From contig CBDIHH010000006.1 in assembly GCA_965279095.1 (NCBI GenBank), forward strand, positions 558,001 to 622,000: a DNA stretch of 64,000 nucleotides, read 5' to 3'. The notes under the pieces were generated by a model, which did not search any database, was not told where the DNA came from, and saw only the letters and a list, made by a program, of their open reading frames with translations. Made by a program: the position numbers and the translations under genes. Source of the stretch: CBDIHH01 sp965279095. Lineage in GTDB: Bacteria > Pseudomonadota > Alphaproteobacteria > Caulobacterales > Caulobacteraceae. Positions within the stretch are counted from its first letter, which is position 1. Every line of letters starts with the position of its first letter. Of the stretch, positions 1 to 8,683 are shown piece by piece.

Positions 1-1
1 C

Positions 2-103
2 GCCGGGGTGCCGGCGCGCCTGGTGAACTGCCCCACCTGCACCGAGCCGGCGCGGACGATGGACCACACCCTGGCGGACATGGTCTACGACTACGTCATC
101 TAA
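2..103 (+). CDS. C-terminal end of an unidentified protein (partial)
   Basis: An open frame runs in from the left edge and ends at TAA 101-103, giving the last 33 residues. The tail contains a CPTC motif followed by a hydrophilic stretch and ends DYVI. I do not recognise the family; the CxxC could bind metal or be structural. It lies 83 bases upstream of the DUF3126 gene on the same strand and may share its transcript. The start and most of the gene lie outside the window. Confidence 0.55.
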   Translation, partial: AGVPARLVNCPTCTEPARTMDHTLADMVYDYVI

Positions 104-186
104 TGCAGGTTTGGGCTTGCCCAGCCGCGCCACGCGGCTAGGGTCCGCCCCGACCGCCGTTCGCGCGACCTATGGAGTGCACCGCC

Positions 187-393
187 TTGAAAGAACAAGA
201 CATCAAGCGCATCGAGGCGCACCTGAAGCGGACCTTCGGCAACCCCCACATCAACCTGCGCCCGCGTCCCAAGCAGAAGGACTCGGCCGAGGTCTATATG
301 GACCAGGAGTTCATCGGGGTGATCTACGAGGACGAGGACGAGGACGGCTCGTTCATGTTCGAGATGGCCATTCTTGAGGAAGACCTCGTCTAG
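187..393 (+). CDS. DUF3126 family protein
   Basis: A small acidic protein of about 68 residues. The pattern of an N-terminal KEQDIKRIE helix, a Pro/Arg-rich stretch (RPRPKQKDS), then AEVY..EFIGV and an acidic turn before FMFEMAIL matches the DUF3126 family of alphaproteobacteria, whose function is unknown. I prefer the TTG start at 187: GGAG at 174-177 sits at Shine-Dalgarno distance and the product then begins MKEQDI, as family members usually do. An ATG at 172 would add five residues but overlaps that ribosome-binding site. No signal peptide or membrane segment is visible. Confidence 0.8.
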   Translation: MKEQDIKRIEAHLKRTFGNPHINLRPRPKQKDSAEVYMDQEFIGVIYEDEDEDGSFMFEMAILEEDLV

Positions 394-424
394 GTCCACG
401 AGCGGTGGGTCCCTTATGGCCTCG

Positions 425-502
425 CTTCCCCGGCGAACGCCGGGGCCCAGATCATAGAGCGAGCCGCCTTACGATCTGGGTCCCGGCGTACGCCGGGAGC
501 GC
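425..502. repeat. Paired palindromic intergenic repeat (GGCGTACGCC family)
   Basis: Two inverted copies of a short palindrome (core CCGGCGnACGCCGG next to CCAGATC / GATCTGGG) face each other between the DUF3126 gene and the end of phoH. The same core recurs, again as a facing pair, at 39.63-39.86 kb, so this is a dispersed REP-like family and not a gene-specific terminator. It separates two convergent genes, where such a structure could also help end transcription. Confidence 0.7.
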
Positions 503-523
503 GGGCCTGGTAGGGATCTTGGC

Positions 524-1303
524 CTAAAGCACCCCTAGCATGCTGGCGACGAGGGGGTGGCGGACGATGTCCACGTCGGCCAGGCGCACCACCGCGACGC
601 CCGGGACCGATTCCAGCTTGCCGGCCGCCTCGCCCAGGCCGGAGACCCCGGGCAGCAGGTCCGACTGGTTAGGGTCTCCGGTCACCACCATGGTCGAGTT
701 CCAGCCCAGGCGGGTCAGCAGCATCTTGATCTGGCCATAGGTGCAGTTCTGCGCCTCGTCGATGACCACGAAGGCGTTGTTCAGGGTGCGGCCGCGCATG
801 AAGCCCACCGGGGCGATCTCAATGGCCCCCTCGGCCAGCAGGGCCCGCACCCGCTTCATGGACATACGGTCCGACAGCGCGTCGTAGAGGGGCCGCAGAT
901 AGGGGGCCAGCTTGTCCTCCATGTCGCCGGGCAGGTAGCCGATCGATTCGCCCGCGTCGACGGCGGGGCGCGACAGGACGATGCGCCCGACCTTGCCGGC
1001 CTCCAGAGCTTCCACCGCCTTGGCGATCGCCAGGTAGGTCTTGCCGGTGCCGGCGGGGCCCAGGGCGACCACCAAGCTGCGATCGTCGATGGCCTTCATC
1101 AGGGCCGTCTGACCGTCTGACTTGGGCTTGATGGTCTTGAGGTATCCCTGCTCGCGCGCTTCGTCGTTGTGATGGACATGCGTCTGGCCCATGGGCGACC
1201 AGCCGCGCTCCACCGGCAGGCGGCGCACCTTGGCGTCGTCGGCGAACTGAGTGGGGTTCATTTCGCCTTCGCGGACCAGTCTCTTCAGCGCGCGCTTGGT
1301 CAT
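524..1303 (-). CDS. PhoH family P-loop ATPase
   Basis: 259 residues. Walker A GPAGTGKT at residues 82-89 and Walker B VVIDEAQN at about 179-186 identify the PhoH-like ATPase domain, which is related to helicase cores; family members are linked to RNA metabolism and phosphate stress. The N-terminal 60 residues are charged and lack the KH-like region of longer PhoH proteins, so this is the short single-domain type and not clearly the YbeZ partner of YbeY. The ATG at 1303 is preceded by GGAGG, a strong ribosome-binding site. Twenty bases upstream of the start is a terminator-like hairpin with a T-tract, so the leader may control expression. The gene is convergent with DUF3126 and divergent from the gamma-carbonic anhydrase gene. 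Confidence 0.9.
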   Translation of the reverse strand: MTKRALKRLVREGEMNPTQFADDAKVRRLPVERGWSPMGQTHVHHNDEAREQGYLKTIKPKSDGQTALMKAIDDRSLVVALGPAGTGKTYLAIAKAVEALEAGKVGRIVLSRPAVDAGESIGYLPGDMEDKLAPYLRPLYDALSDRMSMKRVRALLAEGAIEIAPVGFMRGRTLNNAFVVIDEAQNCTYGQIKMLLTRLGWNSTMVVTGDPNQSDLLPGVSGLGEAAGKLESVPGVAVVRLADVDIVRHPLVASMLGVL

Positions 1304-1320
1304 GGCAGCCTCCGTCAGGA

Positions 1321-1356
1321 CAAAGAAAAAGGGCGACGCCGAATCGGCTCGCCCTT
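1321..1356 (-). terminator. Intrinsic-terminator-like hairpin in the phoH leader
   Basis: Read on the minus strand, an 11-12 bp GC-rich stem (arms 1329-1340 and 1346-1356, one bulge) is followed by TTTTTCTTTG at 1321-1330. It ends about 17 bases before the phoH ATG. The region 1357-1634 between it and the carbonic anhydrase start has no convincing gene but holds several GC-rich inverted repeats. The hairpin could end a short leader or small RNA, or act as an attenuator for phoH. I tried SRP RNA, RNase P, 6S and common riboswitch motifs and found none. Confidence 0.55.
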
Positions 1357-1634
1357 GGGTGTGGAACAGGAATGGAAAGGTGGGCGGGGAAGCCCGGGTC
1401 GCCGAATGGGAGGCGGACCGGAAGCAGACCCCGGAGGGCTGGCGCCGCGAGAGCGCCGATCAGGCCGGAGCACCACAGGGGACACCCGCTTCTCCACGTT
1501 TTCGGGCTGCGGCAGGCGCCGCGGCCTGCGATCCTGGAGCGCCGAAGCCCTCTCGAATCGCCTCACAAGATTTATGGTAGGTGGCTTTCCAGAGGGTTAA
1601 TCAAGACAAACTTGCAAGACTATGGGGTAGACGG

Positions 1635-2165
1635 ATGAATGTTTTCGCCTTGGGCGCCCATGTTCCCGTGCTGCCCCCGGACGGTGAATACTGGATCGCG
1701 CCAAACGCCACGGTGATTGGTCAGGTCGAGCTCAAGTCTAACGCCAGCGTGTGGTATGGATGCGTGCTGAGAGGCGATGTGGAGCGCATCGAGATCGGCG
1801 CCGGAAGCAACATCCAGGACTGCAGCGTTGTTCACGCCGACAAGGGTTTTCCCACGATCGTCGGCGTGGGGGTGACCGTCGGTCACATGGCGATGCTGCA
1901 CGGCTGCCAGATCGGCGACGGCTGCCTGATCGGGATCGGGGCGGTGGTCCTCAACGGCGCCTCAATCGGTCGCAACTGCCTGATCGGGGCGCGGGCCCTG
2001 ATCACCGAGGGCCAGCAGGTTCCCGACAACTCCATGGTGCTGGGCGCGCCGGGCAAGGTGGTGCGCACCCTGACGCCCGAGCAGATCAGCCGGTTCCAGA
2101 TGGGCGCCCCAGGCTATGTGGCGAACTGGAAACGCCATCGCGCCGAGGTGCGACCCGTCGGGTAG
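1635..2165 (+). CDS. Gamma-carbonic anhydrase family protein
   Basis: 176 residues of left-handed beta-helix built from hexapeptide repeats (IG..V.L...., IGAGSNIQDC, IGDGCLIGIGA, IGRNCLIG). Three His residues at about positions 67, 84 and 89 (VVH, GHMAMLH) match the usual metal ligands of the gamma-CA/CaiE/PaaY-like family. Activity is uncertain, because many family members are not active carbonic anhydrases; they act as homotrimers. The ATG at 1635 gives the conserved short N-terminus; an in-frame ATG at 1581 would add 18 atypical residues. The gene is divergent from phoH. Confidence 0.9.
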   Translation: MNVFALGAHVPVLPPDGEYWIAPNATVIGQVELKSNASVWYGCVLRGDVERIEIGAGSNIQDCSVVHADKGFPTIVGVGVTVGHMAMLHGCQIGDGCLIGIGAVVLNGASIGRNCLIGARALITEGQQVPDNSMVLGAPGKVVRTLTPEQISRFQMGAPGYVANWKRHRAEVRPVG

Positions 2166-2191
2166 GGGCGTCCGGACGAATCGGCGCTGGG

Positions 2192-2755
2192 TCAGGCGAT
2201 GCGGCGGCCGTCGAGAGACGCCAGACGCAGGCGGGGGGCCTCGGCCATGGGTTCGCCGCGGCGCGAATCGCCGCCGGCGCCGATTCGGCGCACGGACAGT
2301 TCCGTCAGGGTGCGCCCCATCAGCCCGGCCAGAGGGCTGAGGCACTGGTAGTGGCCGAGAAAGCGGTCCACGCCGCCCCCGGCCCCGGCGATGGGGGCCA
2401 GCAGGATTTCCAGTTCCGGCCCGGGCCCCTGGACGGTGTGGCCCTGGGCCTGGATGACCAGGGGCTGACTGCGGCGCACGGCGCCTTCCATGGCCGACTG
2501 CAGGGACGGCCGGTCGAGGATCGCCCATAGGGGCAGGAAGGCCTCACCGCGCAGGCTGCGCCCGTGCAGGTCGCTGAGCAGGCCGCCAACGAGCCGGAAG
2601 GCGTAACGACCCGGAGCGGCGCGGCCGATGATGAAGACCTGGGGCAGAAGCCCGACGAATTCGGTGGGATCGATCGACGAGCGAGGGGGGCTTCCGAGGG
2701 GCGGAAGCCGCTCGCGCCAATAGTCTGTCAATAGTTCTGTATTCAAATGCGCCAT
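2192..2755 (-). CDS. PAS domain protein (PAS_5-like)
   Basis: 187 residues, cytoplasmic. The order TDYWRERLPPLGSPPRS, then DPTEFVGLLPQVFIIG, YAFRLVGGLLSDLHGRSL and a later QGPGPELEILLAPI segment is that of the alphaproteobacterial PAS_5 family, which has a single PAS fold and no attached output domain. Function is unknown; Caulobacterales carry many such stand-alone proteins. The ATG at 2755 was chosen because the family starts just before the LLTDYW helix; longer upstream frames run into the divergent neighbour. Intergenic space to the gene starting at 2891 is 135 bases and must hold promoters for both. Confidence 0.8.
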   Translation of the reverse strand: MAHLNTELLTDYWRERLPPLGSPPRSSIDPTEFVGLLPQVFIIGRAAPGRYAFRLVGGLLSDLHGRSLRGEAFLPLWAILDRPSLQSAMEGAVRRSQPLVIQAQGHTVQGPGPELEILLAPIAGAGGGVDRFLGHYQCLSPLAGLMGRTLTELSVRRIGAGGDSRRGEPMAEAPRLRLASLDGRRIA

Positions 2756-2890
2756 GGCGCTCGCCCTTCGTCTGTGGCCGCACGGCGGTTGCAGGGAAGG
2801 GGCGGGCCAATCGGGACTGTCCCGTTTTGGCGCGACTCGGGGGGCGACGGCCCCGCGGTTCCGGGCCGGCGGGACCGAAGGGAACCGTCG

Positions 2891-3802
2891 ATGAGTGTGC
2901 GTTGGCTGACACTGTGGTCCGGACTGGCGGGGCTGTTCGCCCTGGCGCTGGTGGTTTTCCTGCCCGAGGGCGCCCTGGCCCAGTGCTGCGCCCCGCCGTC
3001 GCCGCCCTGCTGCTCGCCGCCCTGTTGCAAGCCGCCCAAGCCCCCGCCGCCCCCCGCCCAGCCGTGCTGCGGATCCGGCGGTCACCAGATCAAGGTCCCG
3101 GGGGTGAACGTGGTGGTCGGCGCCTCGGTCGTGGTCAACGCCGCCGCCAGCGCTAACGTTAACGCCGCCGCCTCGGGCGCCGGGTCCGTGATCGTCTATG
3201 GCGGCGGCGGCGGCTCGAGCTTTTCCATGGGCGGCGGGTCGGTCAGCGTCATCCAGGGATTGAATGTGGAGGGCGGGGCCCGCCTGCAGCGGACGGCCTA
3301 CAACGCCAGCCGCACCCGGGTGAAGGTGGTGGTGATCCAGGCCTTCTGCCTCGACGACCGCGACGTGCCGCACCCGGCCTCGCAGGTGACCCCCGACCGC
3401 GACATCGACGAGACCTACCAGGGCGAACTCTACCGCTGCCTGGCGGGCACCCGGATGCAGTACACGGTCTCGGACTATGCGGGGAAGATCGCCTTCGACC
3501 ACGGCCAGACCTTCACCTGCGCCAAGGGCGAGGCCCTGACCTTCTCGCGCTGGAACGGGCCTTCCGGCCCGGACGCCGGTCCTGACGCCGGTCGCGCCGG
3601 CCGCCTGGAATGCCGCCCGCAGAAGCCCGCGCGCGACTGCAACGAGCGCAGCCTGCTGCGCCGTTTCGGCGCTGGGGTGAAGATCCTGCGGATCATCACG
3701 ACGGAGACCTACACCGCCTATCGCGAGGAGACCGTGCAGGGCTCACAGGTGTCCAGCTTCAACATGAGCGTGGATGGCGGCGTCGGCGGCGTGGCCTACT
3801 AG
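2891..3802 (+). CDS. Cys/Pro-rich secreted protein of unknown function
   Basis: 303 residues. A signal peptide (residues 1-30, ending ALA-Q) is followed by a Cys/Pro block (residues 31-60, about ten Cys, many as CC pairs), then a repetitive Val/Asn/Ala region (about 65-95) and a Gly/Ser run. The C-terminal 200 residues contain spaced Cys (AFCLDD, YRCLAG, FTCAKG, ECRPQ, DCNE) that suggest disulfides in a folded extracytoplasmic domain. I do not recognise the family. The low-complexity Ala/Asn/Val segment resembles that of HfaA at 10.2-10.7 kb in style only. The gene may be surface-associated (inference). Start: ATG 2891 with AGGG nearby and the signal peptide immediately after. Confidence 0.75.
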   Translation: MSVRWLTLWSGLAGLFALALVVFLPEGALAQCCAPPSPPCCSPPCCKPPKPPPPPAQPCCGSGGHQIKVPGVNVVVGASVVVNAAASANVNAAASGAGSVIVYGGGGGSSFSMGGGSVSVIQGLNVEGGARLQRTAYNASRTRVKVVVIQAFCLDDRDVPHPASQVTPDRDIDETYQGELYRCLAGTRMQYTVSDYAGKIAFDHGQTFTCAKGEALTFSRWNGPSGPDAGPDAGRAGRLECRPQKPARDCNERSLLRRFGAGVKILRIITTETYTAYREETVQGSQVSSFNMSVDGGVGGVAY

Positions 3803-3914
3803 AGGTTGTTCTCTTTAGGCGGAACCAAACCCATCGAACTCCCGGCCCCTGGGGCCGGGAAGGTTAGCGGGGGTTGAGCGATGCGGTCTAAAACAACCTG
3901 CTCCAAATAAGGTC

Positions 3915-4037
3915 GTCATCCTGGGGCTCGCTCTTGCGAGACCCCAGGACCCAGCAGCGAAGACCTTGCCGTGCGGCGCGTTGAGGTCTTCGATGCTGGG
4001 TCCTGGATGAGTCCGCTTCGCGGCTCTCCAGGATGAC
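3915..4037. repeat. Dispersed inverted repeat (GTCATCCTGGG family)
   Basis: A 123-bp element bounded by GTCATCCTGG and CCAGGATGAC, with an inner pair around GACCCAGCA / TGCTGGGTC, so it folds into a long imperfect stem. A relative with the same ends and much the same interior lies at 24591-24749. It sits between two convergent genes. No coding capacity is seen. The rest of 3803-4120 contains nothing I can assign. Confidence 0.75.
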
Positions 4038-4120
4038 GGCAGCTGGGAGGGCGTTGCTCTAGATTCCGGGCTCGCGACGACCGGGGTGGGCTTATCGATT
4101 CTGTCTGAAGCCAACACGCC

Positions 4121-4903
4121 CTAAAGCCGCTTGCCGACCAGCCCGAACGCCGAACCCTCGAAATCGGTGGCGTCGAGGGAGAAGTCGCCGCCGGGAATCT
4201 CCTGCGGCGCCTGCAGGACCTGGCCCCCGCCTGCCTCGATGGCCGCCAGGGCGGCGTCGATGTCCGAGACCCGGAAATATTGCCGCCAATGCGACCGGCC
4301 TTGAGGGGCCGGGCTCGGAACCATGGCCCCGATCAGCTCGCCGTGGCGGATGAACTGGTACTGACCCATGGGCCCCATATCCATGTCGCCATCATGCTTC
4401 CAGCCGAACAGCTCGCCGTAGATGGTCCACGCCGCCCCCTGGTCGGGCGTCAGCAACTCGTTCCAGGCGCAATGGCCCACGCGCGGGATACCGTAGGAGA
4501 AGGCGGTGCTGACGCCTTCGCCATTGGGCGTCATGATATAGAAGGGCGCCCCCTGGGGGTCGGACACCATGGCGATGCGGCCGGCCATGGCGATGTCGGT
4601 CGGCGGCATGTGCACCGCCCCGCCGCGGCTGACGACCCGCGCCGCCGCCGCGTCCACATCCGCCACCGACACATAACCGAGCCAGTTCGGGCGCGCGCCG
4701 CCGGCGGCCATGTCGGGGCTGATCTGAAGAAGCCCCGCCACCGTCGCCTCGGGGGCGTGGATCATGCGGTAGTCCATGCCCGGCGCCCCGCTGGGCGAGA
4801 AGGCCCACCCCATCACGGCGCCATAGAAGGCCTGGGCCGCGTCGGCGTCGCCCGTCATCAGTTCGTACCAGATGAAGTCGCCAGGTTGGTTGGTCTCGGC
4901 CAT
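4121..4903 (-). CDS. VOC family protein, two glyoxalase-like domains
   Basis: 260 residues with two tandem vicinal-oxygen-chelate modules. The first opens GDFIWYELMTGDADAAQAFYGAVMGW and the second CAWNELLTPDQGAAWTIYGELFGWK. The phrases RIAMVSDPQGAPFYIM and a closing region around DATDFEGSAFGLV are typical of the antibiotic-biosynthesis-like VOC group that includes CFP-30 and many hypothetical proteins. The substrate is unknown. The ATG at 4903 is preceded by AGGAGG six bases away, a near-perfect ribosome-binding site, which settles the start over an upstream ATG at 4939. Confidence 0.88.
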   Translation of the reverse strand: MAETNQPGDFIWYELMTGDADAAQAFYGAVMGWAFSPSGAPGMDYRMIHAPEATVAGLLQISPDMAAGGARPNWLGYVSVADVDAAAARVVSRGGAVHMPPTDIAMAGRIAMVSDPQGAPFYIMTPNGEGVSTAFSYGIPRVGHCAWNELLTPDQGAAWTIYGELFGWKHDGDMDMGPMGQYQFIRHGELIGAMVPSPAPQGRSHWRQYFRVSDIDAALAAIEAGGGQVLQAPQEIPGGDFSLDATDFEGSAFGLVGKRL

Positions 4904-5023
4904 GGGGTCCTCCTGCGTTGGGCGCGGCCTGGTCGGCATGGCTCATCCTGCCGGACCGGGCGGCCCTTTCAAGACGAACGGGGACGGTCGCCGCCGACAG
5001 GGGCCAGGAGACCCGCCTATTTT

Positions 5024-7912
5024 CTACTGAACCGCCGGGACCACCTTCAGGCGCCACTCCTTTTCCGGCTCCAGGTAGAGCTGGGCGGCGGCGCGGATGT
5101 CGGCGGCGGTGATGCGCTCCAGGCCCGCCACCGCGGAGCGGGCGGCGTCGAGGCGGCGGGGGTCGGCCTGGGCGCCGGAGAGGGCGCCCGCCCAGTATTC
5201 GTTGGTCTGCTGGGCCTTGAGCAGGGCCTGGACCCTCGAGGCCTTGGCCCGGGCCAGCTCGTCGGCCGCGACCTCGTTCTGGCGAAGGTCCGCGGCGATC
5301 TTTTCCACATCCGAGAAGAAGCCTTCGAGCCTGGCGGGGGGCATCTCGACGCTGGCGGCGAGGAAGCCGAACCCGGGGAAGACATAGGACGCCGAGGAGT
5401 CGGCCGAGGGGGAATAGGTGGCCCCCTGGGTCTCGCGCAGCTGGTCGGTAAGGCGCAGCTGCATGACGTAGCCCAGCACCCGCACCGCGCGGGTGCGGTT
5501 GATGTCCTTGAAGAAGTCGTCTGTGGGCCAGGCGATATAGCCCATGGCCTGGTCGGCCCGGCCCTTGTGGCTGAGGGTCACCGCCCGCGGGGTGGGGGCG
5601 GGGAAGGCGACCGGAGAGTCGGCCGCCGGCTTGGGCGCGGCGGGGCGGTTCAAGGCGCCGAAGGTGGCGGCGACCCCGTCGATGGCCTTATCCACCGTGA
5701 TGTCGCCGACGATGACCACCTCGATGGGGGAGGCGGGATTGAGGCCCGCCAGCAGCGCCGGCAGATCCCCGGGCTTGCTGGCGGCGATGGCGGCCTTGTC
5801 GGGGAAGGCCCAGCGCGGGTCGCCGCGGCGGATCAGGCTGGGCAGGTCGCGGCGCAGCACGCCGCCGGGGGTGGCCTCATACTGCTCGCCGAGGGTGGCG
5901 CCGAGGGTGCGCCAGCGGGCGAAGGCCTCGGGTCGGTAGCCGGGTTCCGCCAGGTAGGCGGTGAGCAGCTGCAGCTGGATGGCGAAGTCCTCCGGCCGGG
6001 TCACGCCCGACAGGACGAAGGCGTCGTCGTCGATGCCGAGGCCGGCGCCGACGATGCGCGGCGCCATGATCCGCTCCAGCTCTTCGGTGGACAGCTGCTT
6101 GAGGCCGCCCTCCGAGAAGGCCTGTCCCGCCATCCAGGCGACGTTGAGTCCCGCGGGGCCGATATTGCGGCGGCCGTCACCGACGCGCACCGAGACGACG
6201 ATCTGGTCGTCACGGAACTTGGTGGGCTTGACGGTGAGGCGGACCCCGTTCTTGAAGCGCACGAAGACCGCGTCGAGATCGACGATCTCCTTGCGCTCCG
6301 CCACCGCCCCGGGAGGGCCGAAACTGGCGTAGGGCCAGGGCTTGACCGCCTCGGCCGTGGGGGCGTCGACGTCCTTTTCCGCCGCCGCCTTGAATACCGC
6401 TGTGACGGCGGCGGCGTCGCCCTCGATGGGCTTGGGGGTGGCCACGAAGATCAGCGGCCCCTGGCCGGTGAAGGCGGCGCGGGCGGCCTGGGAGACCTCC
6501 TCGGCGGCAAGGCCTTTGACCAGCTCGTCGAACAGGGCGAGGTCCTGGGCAGGGCTGCGGACCACCTCGCGGCTGTCCAGGGAGTCGGCGATCATCTCGG
6601 CCAGATAGGGCGTACGGCGGGTGGCGGCGGCGGTGACATTGGCCTGGAGACGGGTGCGGTATTCCTCGATCTCGCGGTCCAGCTCGTCCTGCCGCACGCC
6701 GAACGTCACGAGGCGGCGCTGCTCGTGCTCGGCGGCGGTGAGGGCGGACTTCCAGGTGTCTGAATCAGCGCGCACCTGCAGGCTGGTGACCTCGGCGGAG
6801 CGGAACTCGTCGCCCTTGCCGGCGCCGGCGCCGATGAAGGGCGGGGCGTCGGCGCGGGCCAGCCGCTCCAGGCGACGGTTAAGCACCGCCAGGCCCAGGC
6901 GCTCCAGCAGCGAGCGGCGCTCCTGGGCGCGGGTGTCGGGGGACAGGTCCGCGGGGTTGAGCCAGGTGAGCTGGAGGGTCAGGGGCGCGCCGGGCTGCAC
7001 CGCCACCGACGCCTCCTGGCCGCGGGGCGCGACCTGGCCGAGGTCGGGCTCATCGCCGGGCTTGCCGACGCCCTTCCAGTCGGAGAACCGGGCCTTGATC
7101 TTGGCCTCCATCGCGTCGAGGTCGAAGTCCCCCACCGCCACCAGGGTGGCCCGCTCGGGGCGGTAGTAGCGGGCGTAGAAGTCGGCCAGCAGGGGCGGCT
7201 GGGCCGTGCGGATGATCTCCACCTGGCCGATGGGCAGCCGCCGGGCGGCCAGACGATCCTTGAGCAGGAAGGCCTCGCGCAGCTTGAACACCCGGTAGCC
7301 CGGGGTGTCGCGGGCCCGCTCCTCCGACAGGATGACGCCGCGTTCGCGCTCCATGGCCTCGGGGGAGATGAGCAGGTTGCCGGCGGTCTCACGCAGCAGC
7401 ATCAGGCTGCTATCGACGGTGTCGTCGTCGGTCTGCGGCAGGTCCAGCTTGTAGACGGTCTCGGTCCAGCTGGTGGAGGCGTTGGTGTCGGCGCCAAACG
7501 CGAGGCCATGGCGCTCGAGAATCTTGGTCATCTCGCCTTCGGGCACGTTTTTGGAGCCATTGAACGCCATGTGCTCGAGAAAGTGGGCCAGCCCCTGCTG
7601 CGCGTCGGATTCCATCAGCGATCCGGCGTCGATGCGCAGGCGCAGGGCGGCCTGGCCGGTGGGCGTGGCGTTCTTCATCAGGGCGTAGCCCATGCCGTTG
7701 GGCAGGCGCCCGAAGCGGACCTGGGGGTCCGGGGCGAGGTCGGAGACCTCATGCGCCCAGACATTGGCCCGGGCCGCGGGTGTCGCCGCCGGGGCGGCGG
7801 CGGCGGGCCGGGCCTTGCCGCGGAAGGGGATCGAGAAGCCGGCGGCCTGGGCGGGCGACTGGAGCGCCAGGGCCAGGGCGGCGACGGCGGCGAAACGCAG
7901 GTGGCGGGGCAT
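5024..7912 (-). CDS. M16 family zinc metallopeptidase, secreted, pitrilysin-like
   Basis: 962 residues, exported: signal peptide 1-24 ending QAA, then an Ala/Pro-rich linker. The inverted zinc motif HFLEH is at residues 110-114, with the downstream Glu region ERGVILSEERA at about 190-200, so the N-terminal half is an active M16 domain. A second M16 half without the zinc motif follows in the C-terminal 450 residues. This two-halved layout and length are usual for periplasmic pitrilysin/PqqL-type enzymes that degrade small proteins and peptides. The ATG at 7912 has AAGGAC about eight bases upstream and opens directly into the signal peptide; a longer frame to 8095 lacks support. Confidence 0.93.
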   Translation of the reverse strand: MPRHLRFAAVAALALALQSPAQAAGFSIPFRGKARPAAAAPAATPAARANVWAHEVSDLAPDPQVRFGRLPNGMGYALMKNATPTGQAALRLRIDAGSLMESDAQQGLAHFLEHMAFNGSKNVPEGEMTKILERHGLAFGADTNASTSWTETVYKLDLPQTDDDTVDSSLMLLRETAGNLLISPEAMERERGVILSEERARDTPGYRVFKLREAFLLKDRLAARRLPIGQVEIIRTAQPPLLADFYARYYRPERATLVAVGDFDLDAMEAKIKARFSDWKGVGKPGDEPDLGQVAPRGQEASVAVQPGAPLTLQLTWLNPADLSPDTRAQERRSLLERLGLAVLNRRLERLARADAPPFIGAGAGKGDEFRSAEVTSLQVRADSDTWKSALTAAEHEQRRLVTFGVRQDELDREIEEYRTRLQANVTAAATRRTPYLAEMIADSLDSREVVRSPAQDLALFDELVKGLAAEEVSQAARAAFTGQGPLIFVATPKPIEGDAAAVTAVFKAAAEKDVDAPTAEAVKPWPYASFGPPGAVAERKEIVDLDAVFVRFKNGVRLTVKPTKFRDDQIVVSVRVGDGRRNIGPAGLNVAWMAGQAFSEGGLKQLSTEELERIMAPRIVGAGLGIDDDAFVLSGVTRPEDFAIQLQLLTAYLAEPGYRPEAFARWRTLGATLGEQYEATPGGVLRRDLPSLIRRGDPRWAFPDKAAIAASKPGDLPALLAGLNPASPIEVVIVGDITVDKAIDGVAATFGALNRPAAPKPAADSPVAFPAPTPRAVTLSHKGRADQAMGYIAWPTDDFFKDINRTRAVRVLGYVMQLRLTDQLRETQGATYSPSADSSASYVFPGFGFLAASVEMPPARLEGFFSDVEKIAADLRQNEVAADELARAKASRVQALLKAQQTNEYWAGALSGAQADPRRLDAARSAVAGLERITAADIRAAAQLYLEPEKEWRLKVVPAVQ

Positions 7913-8268
7913 GAAGTCCTTGGGCGGTGTCGATCGGAGAGCGCACCATCGCCGCCGCTTGTGGCTGCCGCAAGGCGTTGAGAGGGGGGGCCCGGTTCTA
8001 GACGTCATCAAGTCAGTTCTGGCAGAGCGTGCTGTTCGCAGGCGCGCGCCCCAGGATGACGACCACAAGGGGGGACGCACGCCCCCCCAACGCACACCCC
8101 GCCATCGTTCGCTTGGCGGAGCATCGGTTCGGACCAGGCGACCGCGTCAAGGCGGGCCCGCAGGGCCCCCGCTTCGCGGCGCGCCAAAGGCGCGGCCTTG
8201 ACCCGGCCGCCGCCCGAACCACACTTCCACCACGCGATCGACGGCCCTTTCCGAACGCATCCAAAACC
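7913..8268. other. Intergenic region, 356 bp, no gene seen
   Basis: This stretch separates the M16 gene from the SnoaL-like gene on the same strand. It contains a piece related to the GTCATCCTGGG repeat family (around 8050-8060, CCCAGGATGAC) and Gly/Cys-rich palindromic DNA around 8140-8200. Open frames through it have no recognisable product or ribosome-binding site. The promoter of the M16 gene must lie in its left part, but I cannot point to one. Confidence 0.5.
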
Positions 8269-8643
8269 TCAGCCGTCATCCTGCAGGTCGAAGCGCACCA
8301 CCTTCCCGTCCTGGAGGTGGAAGATGTGGCCGACCGTCTTGTCCTTCAGCCCGTGGGTCTGACCCTGCAATGGGTTGCCTTCAAGATCGCGGATGGACTG
8401 GCGGACATCGGCGATGAGCGCCCCTTCGGGCGACCGGCGAAAACCGACCGGTTCGACCCGCGGACTCACCATGCTCCACTGCCGCGTCCAGTATTCCCGG
8501 ATGGCCGCGTGGCCACGGACGTAGCCGCCATCCATGGCGTTGGCCCAGGCGACATTTTCGGCGAGCGCGGCCAGCACGCCGTCGATGTCGCGCGCGTTGA
8601 ACCGCGCATACAGGCGGCTGATAAGGGCGATCTCATCGTCCAT
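8269..8643 (-). CDS. SnoaL-like / nuclear transport factor 2 family protein
   Basis: 124 residues with the NTF2-like pattern: an N-terminal helix (ISRLYARFNARDIDGVLAALAENVAW), a Gly turn (GGYVRGHAAIREYW) and closing strands ending IFHLQDGKVVRFDL. The family covers small isomerases, hydrolases and non-catalytic binding proteins, so the substrate cannot be named. It is transcribed away from a MarR-type regulator whose start lies 80 bases upstream, which suggests that regulator controls it. The ATG at 8643 has AGGA five bases upstream. Confidence 0.85.
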   Translation of the reverse strand: MDDEIALISRLYARFNARDIDGVLAALAENVAWANAMDGGYVRGHAAIREYWTRQWSMVSPRVEPVGFRRSPEGALIADVRQSIRDLEGNPLQGQTHGLKDKTVGHIFHLQDGKVVRFDLQDDG

Positions 8644-8683
8644 GGAATGTCCTGGTCAAGGCGAGGGATGGAATATACATACG

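Noticed and set aside
1304..1634. SRP RNA, 6S RNA, RNase P RNA or a riboswitch upstream of phoH
   Set aside because: Core motifs of these RNAs could not be found on either strand; only the terminator-like hairpin is supported.
4280..6763. Long plus-strand open frame of 827 codons opposite the M16 peptidase gene
   Set aside because: High GC leaves the complementary frame open. The His/Gly/Arg-rich translation has no domain, and the minus strand encodes a clear peptidase.
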